Origin: Bacteroidota bacterium
GTDB lineage: Bacteria > Bacteroidota > Rhodothermia > Rhodothermales > UBA10348
Direction of reading: 5' to 3'
Assembly: GCA_029262855.1 (NCBI GenBank)
Contig: JAJCYP010000049.1
Coordinates: forward strand, 1-64,000
Length of the DNA: 64,000 nt
Made by a program: the position numbers and the translations under genes. Below, in pieces: positions 8,379-17,200 of the stretch; the stretch's first letter is position 1; each line of letters opens with the position of its first letter. The notes beneath the pieces are model-generated. The model was not told where the DNA came from. It was given only the letters and a program-made list of their open reading frames with translations, and did no database searches.

Positions 8379-11372
8379 CTATTCGCTGCGACCGACTAGT
8401 ACGAAGGGGGCCCAGTGGAAGGGATGAGCCGTTTCGGGATTCTCGAGCAGAGCCAGTTTCGCGCGCCGTAGGGAAGCCGCTTTTGAGGTGGCCGGATCGC
8501 GAAGACTACCGTACAGACTCTGCATGAGCAACGAGGTGGATTGATCGGAGACACTCCAGAGGCTGACCGCCACGGAAGGTGCTCCTGCGTACATGAATGC
8601 TCGAGTGAGGCCGACCATGCCTTCTCCCTTCACCAGCTGACCGAGACCGGTTTCACAGGCGGAAAGGACAACGAGTTCTGCATTCACTCGCATGTTGAAA
8701 ATTTCGGAGGCCTGGAGCAGGGCGTCGGTACCCTCTCCCGCCAGAGCCAGTCCAGAATAGTCGGGGCGGTCGTCGTTTACCAGGCCGTGCGTCGCGAAGT
8801 GGACGAATCGATAGGAACTGCCGGACAGGGCTCTCTTGACAGCCTCCTCAGTGGCGGCCTCATCAAGGAATACCGTGGTCTCTGCCGGAGCGAACAAACT
8901 CGAGATGGAGCGAACTTCGGTTCCGGAAAACGGGAGGCGCGCCAGCTGACCGCCACGCAGGAACGTTGTCTCAAGTGCCCCGGAAAACGCAGGATCCCCT
9001 ACTGCAAGCAATTCCATCTCCGGCTCAATGGGCTCCTCCTCTCGCAGCTGCCGGAGAACGCTGGCGCTCTGCACGTAGCTGATGGGGGCTCGCTCAAGCA
9101 GGTACGACCCTTGCGCATCGGTAACCAGCGCCTCGAAGGGCACATAGTTGAGGGCTCCGTCGGGCACGATGACCACTGCTGAAGCCTCGGCCACAAGCCC
9201 GGCGGCGGGCGCGACCAGTATGTCATACAGGCGCGAGGCCTGCTGCACCGGCACGGGCTGCGTGGGATCCTGTAGGCCCCGACGGAGCAGTTCCACCTGC
9301 GATTCGATCTCTGGCCTGGTCGGGAGTTGGAAGATCTGTGACGAGGTAGCGGTGACGGCCCACAGTGTCGACGATGAGTCCCCGAGGGCGTACTGCAGGA
9401 GCAACTCACCTGGTCGCAGTACGGAAGTCTGAACCTCATCCAACCGCGCCGGATCCGGATACCGGATGGCCGCGAATCGCGGATTCCGCTCGATCATCTC
9501 GCGCTCAACCCGTTCGTACTCACCCTCCATCTCACGCACGCTCCGCTTCAGTTCCGCCCGCTTCTCGGGCGCAGCACCCGCGAGTTCGGCGCGGAGATAC
9601 TCCATGTTTGCGGCCAGCGCGGCCAGATCGGACTGGAACTCGGAATCGACGCCCTCTGATACCCCTGCCAGCGCCTCCGCCATTTGGTCCAGGAAGGCGC
9701 GTGACTTGCCGCGTTCGGCATACTCGAATGCACTCGCCGCCCATATACCGTCCCGATCCTCGAGCGCCTCGCCAGTCAGGAAGTGGATGATCTCCTCGTA
9801 AAGATACCGGGTTTGCGCCAGGTAGCCGGCCTTGTCTTCTTCTGCCCGGAGCAGACCGCGCTCCTCCTCAAGTTCAGCGGCGGCCTTCTCGTAGTAGGCG
9901 AGCGCCTCGGCAGCATTCCCCAGACGCTCATCGGCCTCGGCAAACCCGAAGTAGGCCGATGACCTGAGGTCGGGCTGCTCCATCTCGTCAGCCTCGGCAA
10001 GGAGGATCTCGTAGCCGGCCTTGGCTTCCTCCTCCCGGCCCGTGCGAACCTGTATATCCGCCCTCATCTTTGTGACTTTGGCACGAGCGGACCGATCGGC
10101 CGCGACCTCGGCAGCCATCGCCAAATAGGTCTCCGCGGGCTCATAGTCACGCTGCTGGAAATGAGCACTGCTCAGGCTGAGCAGCAGGTCGCTTTTGTCA
10201 GCGTCCTCTGGTGCCGCAGCCAGCGCACGTTCCAGAAACGGAACCGCTCTTTCGGGCCTCGCCATAAAGATGTAAACCACGCCGACGTTGTTCAGAGCCT
10301 GCGCATTCAGGTCATCGAACCCGCCCTCTTCGGACAGCGCTATGACCGCGCGGTAAGCCTCGATTGCACCCTGGTAGTCGCCCAGCCTGCGTCGCACAAC
10401 ACCCATCGTAAGCAGCACCAGTGCCTCAGCCCGCGCATCCTCGATCACACGCAAGTCCTGCTGGAGCTCCAGAAGAATGGCCAGCGCGTCGGAATGCCGA
10501 TTGGCGTAGTTGGTCATCAGGCCCGCCGTATTGCGCCGCTGAACGATCCAGTTGGCCGAGTCTCCCACTGCCAGGTAAAAAGCCGCGCCTTGCAGGTAGT
10601 AGTCCCTCGCCTTGACGTACTGACCCATGGCCTCGTACGTGCGGCCGAGATTGGGGAGCATGCGCGCCAGGGCCGCTGAATCGCCAATCGCCCGCCGGAC
10701 GCGTTCGCCTTCCTGGTAGTAGGCCAGCGCGGCCTCGTAGTCCCTGGTAATGACACGATTGCCCAGCCCGAGGTCGTTGTAGCTGTTGCCCATCAACTGC
10801 CGGTCGTCGACCGCCTTGCGGGCCTCAAGCGCCTTCTCGTTCTGTCCCACGTAAGTTGAGCGGTCAAGAAACCAACTGACGTAACCGAGCTGCCCGGTGA
10901 CCTCGGCAAGCCCGTTGGGGTCGTCCAGCTGCTCGTACAAGACTTTGGCAGCCTCGAACTCGGACTTTGCCCTCTCCCTGTCCTGGGTACGGACGGCGAT
11001 GCCCGCTGCCATCAGGCTATCGGCGGCGGCCTTCATCAACAGGTCCTCCACACTCCATGCCTCGATACGCTTGGAGAGAATGGACAGACTTTGCTCGCCA
11101 TAGGTCCTTTCGAACGTCTCTGCGATCAGTCCAATGGCCTGGCGTAGTTCGACTATTTCTTCTGAAGCACTCCGACGGACGGCCTGGGCCACTGAACCCA
11201 CGAGATCCACGACTACTGGCTTGACCTCGAGGCGGTGTGACTCGACATACCGCTCCACGCCACTCGCGTTTCCCGACAGAGCGGCTTCACGAAGCGCCCC
11301 GGGATCGGACTGCGCCTGAGCCATGCTCGGCATCAGCAGAGCCGCCAACAGACTTAGGTAATGCAGAGACAT
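8379..11372 (-). CDS. Exported TPR-CHAT domain protein (caspase/separase-like peptidase)
   Basis: 997 residues from ATG 11372. Signal peptide about 1-20 (ending AQAQS). A long TPR array follows (about 120-560, with repeats such as ALAYYQEGERVRRAIGD), then a helical charged linker, then a C-terminal CHAT domain (about 690-990). The predicted catalytic dyad is present: His862 in HFATHG and Cys906 in LSACETG. CHAT domains belong to the caspase/separase clan CD cysteine peptidases, and the TPR array probably binds a partner or substrate. Unlike many CHAT proteins this one is exported, so it should act in the periplasm or envelope. It lies 84 bp downstream of the FecR-domain gene and 204 bp upstream of the 187-residue gene. 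Substrate unknown. Confidence 0.9.
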   Translation of the reverse strand: MSLHYLSLLAALLMPSMAQAQSDPGALREAALSGNASGVERYVESHRLEVKPVVVDLVGSVAQAVRRSASEEIVELRQAIGLIAETFERTYGEQSLSILSKRIEAWSVEDLLMKAAADSLMAAGIAVRTQDRERAKSEFEAAKVLYEQLDDPNGLAEVTGQLGYVSWFLDRSTYVGQNEKALEARKAVDDRQLMGNSYNDLGLGNRVITRDYEAALAYYQEGERVRRAIGDSAALARMLPNLGRTYEAMGQYVKARDYYLQGAAFYLAVGDSANWIVQRRNTAGLMTNYANRHSDALAILLELQQDLRVIEDARAEALVLLTMGVVRRRLGDYQGAIEAYRAVIALSEEGGFDDLNAQALNNVGVVYIFMARPERAVPFLERALAAAPEDADKSDLLLSLSSAHFQQRDYEPAETYLAMAAEVAADRSARAKVTKMRADIQVRTGREEEAKAGYEILLAEADEMEQPDLRSSAYFGFAEADERLGNAAEALAYYEKAAAELEEERGLLRAEEDKAGYLAQTRYLYEEIIHFLTGEALEDRDGIWAASAFEYAERGKSRAFLDQMAEALAGVSEGVDSEFQSDLAALAANMEYLRAELAGAAPEKRAELKRSVREMEGEYERVEREMIERNPRFAAIRYPDPARLDEVQTSVLRPGELLLQYALGDSSSTLWAVTATSSQIFQLPTRPEIESQVELLRRGLQDPTQPVPVQQASRLYDILVAPAAGLVAEASAVVIVPDGALNYVPFEALVTDAQGSYLLERAPISYVQSASVLRQLREEEPIEPEMELLAVGDPAFSGALETTFLRGGQLARLPFSGTEVRSISSLFAPAETTVFLDEAATEEAVKRALSGSSYRFVHFATHGLVNDDRPDYSGLALAGEGTDALLQASEIFNMRVNAELVVLSACETGLGQLVKGEGMVGLTRAFMYAGAPSVAVSLWSVSDQSTSLLMQSLYGSLRDPATSKAASLRRAKLALLENPETAHPFHWAPFVLVGRSE

Positions 11373-11456
11373 GACTATCCTGATTCGAGTGAAGAGATCC
11401 TGCTCAAGATGGACTCTGCGGGGCGGTTCTACAACATCGGAGGCAACTCCGGCGTG

Positions 11457-12386
11457 CTACTTCTTGGACAACTCCAGCGCCTTCTGAAGCGATTGCACCG
11501 CGAGGTCCTTGCGGCCGGTCTCGTAGTAGAGCTTGCCGAGGATCTCGTGCAGCATGGCCGATTCGCCCTGGGTCTCGGCAATGCCCGAGAAGATGGCCAG
11601 CGCCTCGGCATTCATGCCCTGCTTGGCATAGAACGATCCGAGCATGAAGTCACGGCTGGCGGCCGCGCTCTCGTCAGAAAACGCCGCGTGGATTCCCGCT
11701 TCGGCCTGCGTGATGTTGTCGATCTCCTCAGGGGCAAGGACCTCAAACTGAACCAGTTCCGAGCGGGTCACGTCGAGCATTTCCTCTCCTTCCACCCGCC
11801 AGTAGTAGGTCGTGCCAGGTCGAAGGGCCGGCGCCGTGTTGGGGTACGAGATCTGGGATTCTTCCGTGGTCCCGGACCACACCTGGCCATCGTCTGACAG
11901 CACGGTCACGGTGTAGATCTCAAAGGCCGTTTCAGTTGCCCATCCAAACGTTGGGTTCGCACCCATTACGCGCGTTTGACGGGGATACTGCAGGTCGATG
12001 ACGCTTTCGCTCGGGCCGGCACGGAGTCCGCCGAGGGCGGCGAGTTCGCCGACACCCGTACGCTGAAGGGTCAGATCGGAAACGTCTGCCAGCAGCGTGG
12101 GATCGACGGCGGGCGAGGCGTCACTGCCTGCCACGCGCGTCTCGGAGTTGGCAGCCACCGACAGCAGGCTTCCGTTCGAGTACAGTAGGGCGGCCTTGCT
12201 GTTTGCTCCGGTGGTCAGCACGTCGCCATCGAAAAGTTGTACGCCCCAACTGGCAGCGGCGTTGGTGCCGTTGGCCCGTTGTATCGTGACGGCTCCGGCC
12301 AGTTCGGTGATCAGGGCACGATGGCTCTGAGCCGCAACCGGGAGGGTAAGCACGAGGAGGAGGAGAGTAATCAGCGTCTGTCGCAT
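11457..12386 (-). CDS. Exported FecR-domain protein with C-terminal TPRs
   Basis: Start set at ATG 12386, where the signal peptide MRQTLITLLLLVLTLPVAAQ begins; 110 further upstream codons are open but look non-coding. 309 residues. FecR-like domain about 20-110 (GAVTIQRANG, LFDGDVLTTGANSKAALLYSNGS), an Ig/Fn3-like module about 130-215 (NPTFGWATE, PGTTYYWRVEGEE), and TPR-like helices to the end. There is no anti-sigma membrane arrangement, so it is better read as a periplasmic scaffold than as a FecR signal transducer. Same strand as the CHAT gene 84 bp downstream, likely co-transcribed. Confidence 0.85.
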   Translation of the reverse strand: MRQTLITLLLLVLTLPVAAQSHRALITELAGAVTIQRANGTNAAASWGVQLFDGDVLTTGANSKAALLYSNGSLLSVAANSETRVAGSDASPAVDPTLLADVSDLTLQRTGVGELAALGGLRAGPSESVIDLQYPRQTRVMGANPTFGWATETAFEIYTVTVLSDDGQVWSGTTEESQISYPNTAPALRPGTTYYWRVEGEEMLDVTRSELVQFEVLAPEEIDNITQAEAGIHAAFSDESAAASRDFMLGSFYAKQGMNAEALAIFSGIAETQGESAMLHEILGKLYYETGRKDLAVQSLQKALELSKK

Positions 12387-12755
12387 CGAAGTCTGTAGTG
12401 GTGTGGCGTTTGATGGAACTACACCGCATCCGGTCGAGGGTTGCACAAGGTTGCAGTAGCGATGTGCTCTGCCGCACTTCCCCCTCAACCGGTCCAGGAG
12501 AAACACGCTCCTTCCCCTGATCCTGCTGATGGCCGGATGCGGTTTCACGAAGGCCGCCACGGTCTCCTCCGACTGATCGTCAGGATCAAACCACGCTGGT
12601 CGCCCAGCCTCTCCTCTACCCGGGAGTGAAAACTGCTCTTCATCAGCCCTAACACGCCCGTTGGGTCTCAGTGATGCGCCTGAACTAGACGGAGGCGGCA
12701 TCAAGGGTCTGCTCAACGACCTCGTCCCGTGGAATAGAAATGAGGCCTGACGCCA
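12387..12755. other. Non-coding stretch upstream of the FecR/CHAT genes
   Basis: I see no convincing gene here. It separates the FecR-domain gene from a transposase relic and presumably holds the promoter of the minus-strand FecR/CHAT genes, but I could not place -35/-10-like elements with any confidence. A plus-strand run near 12495-12570 reads like a short lipoprotein signal (LLPLILLMAGCG) but has no usable start codon. Confidence 0.4.
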
Positions 12756-13200
12756 TCATTTGGCGTGCGTAACCTCTATGAAAACAGGGATATTGCCTCG
12801 GAGGTCCAACAGCGTATGCATCTTGACCGCCCCTTTCGTCTTCCTGAACTGAGCCCAGGGGAAAAGGGACAGACACAGGTCAATCGTCGTCGAGTCGAAC
12901 GCATCGACCGTCTCATCGAGCTCTACGCCAAAGGATTCATCGGCATGCAACCGCCGGGCTTCGTGGATGAGCACCTGTGCAAAGTCGGCGTAGATTCTCC
13001 AGTCGCGTTTCTCGTTTGCGACCGCGAGCGTGGTGCGAGAAACCGTCCCGCGTATCCCCAGGTGATAGAGCTTCTCGGGCATCGAACGCAGACATGCTTC
13101 GATGTCCCGGAGACTCTACCGGCACGTAAGCTGGGCGAACGCAACAGAGTTCAAATCAATAACGGTGCAATGTGCCCGCAACTCCATGCCGCCCAATCAT
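12756..13200 (-). pseudogene. IS4-family transposase relic
   Basis: Minus-strand translation contains SLRDIEACLRSMPEKLYHLG followed by RRTTLA-like (SRTTLAVANEKRDW), then DSTTIDLCLSLFPWA and a KMHTLLDLRGNIP segment. These are hallmarks of IS4-type transposases with an N-terminal DUF4372-like region; the first catalytic Asp is in DSTTID. An in-frame TAG interrupts the reading just before SLRDI (preceded by FAQLTCR), another stop lies further upstream, and the frame ends at 12756 after VTHAK, before the second and third acidic residues. It is therefore inactive and truncated at both ends. No terminal inverted repeats were identified. Confidence 0.8.
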
Positions 13201-13316
13201 TCACAGAGACTGGAAAAATGCTTAACGGGACAGTAGTGACGTGAAGCAAATCCTCGGCATGGCCGTCTTTCGTTGGAAAAAGAGCAAGTCAAGAGCCAGG
13301 TGGTCCCTCCTTCTTT

Positions 13317-14003
13317 CTAAAGCGAATTGAGCGTATGCCCCACGCGCCCCAGCACTCCGCCCGGATGGACCGGTCGCTCATGCACGCTGACTTCTTTTCC
13401 GAGGTGTTGCATTCGCTGGAGAAACCGGTCCATTTCCTCACTCCTCTCTGAAGCGAAAACAACCAGAGGTAGGTCCTTCCCCTCGCCCTCCAGAAACTCC
13501 GCAGTGTTCTCATCTGACCACCCGCTAAAGGGGGTCCCGTCAACGGCCACTAACGCCGAGAAGTACTCCCGGGACATGCCCCCCCAAGTGCTGGCGAGTC
13601 CTGCGCCGTCGTCCCCAAGACCGAGAATGTGAAAGGTGTTCTCCGCAATAGAATAGCGGTCCTTGATCTCGTCCATGAGGTCGTTCAAGGCATGGTGGTG
13701 CGGATGGGTTCTCCAGTCCTCGCCGGGATTGAGAGGCACGATGACGATCCAGCCGTCCTGATGCGCCGGTACCTCCCAGAGGTCGCAGATCATCTGCTCC
13801 GCCTCCACGCGATCCATTTTTGAGCCGGAAAAGGCGACAACGGCAGGATAACTCTCACCGGTGCGGTAGTCCTCCGGTAACAGGACCAGGTACTCGATTT
13901 CGACGCTGTTTCTGGCTGTAAAGGTCTGGTAGTCCTGGGCCCTGACGCTCTTGAGAGGCGATAGCAGGAAGATTCCAAAGGCCACTATGATTAATCTTGT
14001 CAT
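13317..14003 (-). CDS. Secreted alpha/beta-hydrolase-like protein lacking the usual nucleophile serine
   Basis: Start set at ATG 14003, giving signal peptide MTRLIIVAFGIFLLSPLKSVRAQ; 228 residues. The core looks like a predicted esterase / dienelactone-hydrolase-type fold: YLVLLPEDYRTGESYPAVVAFSG, HHHALNDLMDEIKDRY, then HILGLGDDGAGLAS and a late His (GRVGHTLNSL). At the nucleophile elbow, where relatives have GLSMGG, this protein reads GLGDDG, so the serine is missing. It may be a binding protein or pseudoenzyme, or use another residue. It sits 94 bp downstream of the hybrid sensor gene on the same strand. Confidence 0.7.
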   Translation of the reverse strand: MTRLIIVAFGIFLLSPLKSVRAQDYQTFTARNSVEIEYLVLLPEDYRTGESYPAVVAFSGSKMDRVEAEQMICDLWEVPAHQDGWIVIVPLNPGEDWRTHPHHHALNDLMDEIKDRYSIAENTFHILGLGDDGAGLASTWGGMSREYFSALVAVDGTPFSGWSDENTAEFLEGEGKDLPLVVFASERSEEMDRFLQRMQHLGKEVSVHERPVHPGGVLGRVGHTLNSL

Positions 14004-14097
14004 GGGTGATGGTCTGTTTGGTTGTAGAGACCCAACATCCCCTGTCACACGGAAGAAGAACCGGACGCATGGGTGGACTATTCCGCCCCCCCACGCC

Positions 14098-14273
14098 CTA
14101 TCCGCTGCCTACGTACTCAGAGGGGGTCACTCCAAACACCTGGCGAAACGTCCGCGAGAAGTATTTCGGATCAGCATAGCCCACCGCGTAGGCCACCTCC
14201 GAGACATTGCCCGCTCCCTGCTCCAGCAGCCCTCGGGCACGCTGAAGACGCAGCGTCCGGATGAAGGCACTGG
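14098..14273 (-). pseudogene. Out-of-frame remainder of the AraC output domain of the hybrid sensor
   Basis: In the frame one base off from the sensor gene, this segment encodes AFIRTLRLQRARGLLEQG, then VSEVAYAVGYADPKYFSRTF and a GVTPSEYV end, the second half of an AraC-type HTH domain with its recognition helix. The upstream reading frame supplies the first half (ISARHLQRRLSAATGLTP). Restoring one base near 14271-14273 would join them into a full-length domain ending at the TAG at 14098-14100. Either the gene carries a true frameshift or the assembly lost one G. Confidence 0.85.
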
Positions 14274-17200
14274 AGTCAGTCCCGTCGCTGCGCTGAGACG
14301 CCTCTGGAGGTGCCGTGCGCTGATTCCAATCTCGTCAGCCAGCCAGGTGGCAGAAAACTGTGTATCGCCGATATGTCGCTCAACAACGGCCTGGGCCTGT
14401 TCTACCAGGAGTTGGTCCTCGGACGGGACATCCACGTCGGTGACCCTAACCGCGATCCGGCCGTCGCTATACGCTTTCTGCATCAGCCTCCGCACCATGA
14501 TCAAGTTCTCGGCGCGGACCCGCAGCTCGTCTGTATTGAACGGCTTGTACAGGTAGTCGTCCGCTCCTGCCCCCAGTCCCTCCATCTTGCTCTCCTCGTC
14601 TGCACGGGCAGTCAGAAGGACGACAGGTGTCGTGCTGATCTCATCGTCTGATTTGATGGCCTGACACAGCGCGATGCCGTCCATCTCCGGCATCATAACA
14701 TCGCTTATCACGAGAGCCGGTTTGTCCCGCCTGGCACGGGCAAGTCCCTGAACCCCGTCGGACTCAATGGCGATGCGGTAGTGCCCACTTAGCGCGCGTG
14801 CGATGTATCCTGAGATGTCCGGATTGTCTTCCACGACCAGAATGAGTGGAGAGCCTGGCTCACTCCCGCTGGGCTCGGGCAACTCGCGCTCCCCGGACCC
14901 TTCGGACCAGTAGGCCGCATCCACGGAAGGGCTGCGGGTTAAGTCTGGCTGGCGCGTTGTCAGCGGGGTTGGGACCGTAACCAGGAAGGTGGCACCGAAT
15001 CCCGGCTCACTCTCCACAGCGATCCTCCCCCCGTGCAACCCCACCAACTCTCTGGTCAGGGCCAGGCCGATTCCGGTCCCCGGCAGATCGACCCGGCCGT
15101 GCCGGTCGGACGAATAGAACCTGTCGAACAACAGCGCCTGATCCTCCTGGGAAATCCCCGGACCGGTATCCCGCACGGCCAGCGCCGAGGTCCCGTCCTT
15201 CGAGGACAGCGTGACCGATACGGTGCCGCCGTCAGGAGTGAACTTGAGCGCGTTCCCGATCAGGTTGTTCAGGATCTGCTCCATCCGGCCCGGGTCCAAC
15301 TCGGTCCGCACAACATCCCGCTTTGCACTGAACCGCAGGGTCACGCCCTTGCGCTCGGCGAATGACGAGAAGGCCTGAACCGTCGTCCTCGAAAGGGCAA
15401 CGAGGTCGATAGGCTCGCGCTCAAGCACAAGCCTTCCAGCATCCAGTGTCGCCAAATCCAGCATCTGGTTGACGAGGGTAAGTAGACGATGTCCCTGTCG
15501 TCGCATCATGGACAGGTCGGCCGTCTCATCGTTCGTCAGGTCGCCCCACCGGCCATTCAGCGCATCCTGGACAGGACCGAGAATCAGTGCCAGCGGAGTG
15601 CGAAACTCATGAGAGATATTGGCAAAGAACCGGGACTTCATGGCATCCAGAGTGGTGAGTCTCTGGGCCTGCCCCTGAATGGTGGCATTGGCGCTCTCCA
15701 ACTCCTGGTTGCGTGCGCGAAGTGCGTTGGTTCTTTCATCTACGGCAGCCTGAAGGACTGCCTCCCTGCGCCCTGCCTCGACCAGCCGGCGCTGCACCCA
15801 GACCACGGATCCCGCCATGGTGAGGAGCACCCAAAACAGGAGCATTGCCGGATGTCTCCACCATGGCCAGCCCACCTCGACCGTCAGCGCCGTTGCCGGA
15901 CTGACCGCTCCAGCGACTTCAGCAGCAACTTCGATTCGGTGCGAACCCGAGCCCGCGGCGGATAGATCAATCGCTCCGTTCTCGGGGGCTGGACGCCACT
16001 CGCTCGCGTCGCCCAGCCGATATCGGTAGCGAATTGGCTGGCCCGAAAAGCTCGGGACCGCGAAGCTGAGTCGGAGCCCCTCACGACTGCGCCAGGACGC
16101 AGAGACCACATTGGGTCCATTCATTTCGCCGCCTGCGACGGATACGAGCGCCGGACCAGTGACGGGATTGGGAAGCACCAGCCCGTGGGTGTCCAGCGCA
16201 TACACCCCGTTGAGGCCGGCCATCCGAACGACACCGGCGGCGTCAACTGTGACCTTGGATTGCCGAAACTTGTTGGCCTGAACGTCCGCCGATTCCGGCA
16301 AGGACAAGACGCGGCCGCTCCCCGTATCTACGCGGTGCAGACCTTGATCGGTGGCCACCCATAGAATGCTGCCGTCCAGAACCATCCCGGTCACCGCCCC
16401 GTGACGCAGTCCGCGCGCGACCCCGATTCGGTCCAGGACCGCCACCCCCGGGTCCAGAGAAAGGAGTCCGTTGAATTGGGTACCAATCCACAGTGTGCCA
16501 TCCCCCGCGGCCGCCGCGAAACGAGCGCGCTCTTCCATTCCCGGTGTTTCGACCCGCACGAACTCGTCGCCATCGAAGACATACAGCGCTCCACCCGAGA
16601 CGGTCCACAGGCGGCCGTCATCTGAGAGAGTGAACGATTCTGTGCGGGAATTCGCGGACGCGTCCTGCGGGACCGGCAAGAGATATGCCTCGGCCCTTTC
16701 CGAAACCCTGTCATACCGATAGACCCGGTTTCCCTGACCACCCGCCCAAACGGCATCGCTCGTCGGTAAAACCGCAAACACACGCGGCTCTCGTTGTCCG
16801 GACTGCATCAATCTCACCTGGACTCCGGGACCCTCCGGACCCACCCGGTACAAGCCGCTCCAGGATCCAATCCAAAGGACTCCCTCCTCGTCCAGGGCTC
16901 CGTCAATTACATAGGAGGCCCCAAGTGACTGACCGGCGTCTGGCTCGGGTCCGTAGGTAACGGGTGGCGAGGGCGCGGAATCCCCTGCCGCAGAGTATCG
17001 ATCCAGCCCATAGCCGAGATATCCTACCCAGAGGTCGCCTTGGGCACCGGCCACGGCGAAGCCCACATCCATGTGGTTCAATAGCCCTTTGGAGTCCAGT
17101 GCCCGGGGACGGATGAATCGTCCGGGAGGGTGCTCGGGCTCAACCACCGAAATACCCCCGTAGAGCGTACCTGCAAGTATGGCATTCTCGGTGGAGCGCG

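Noticed and set aside
12490-12570. Short lipoprotein-like peptide on the plus strand (LLPLILLMAGCG)
   Set aside because: No usable start codon in that frame and only about 30 codons before a stop.
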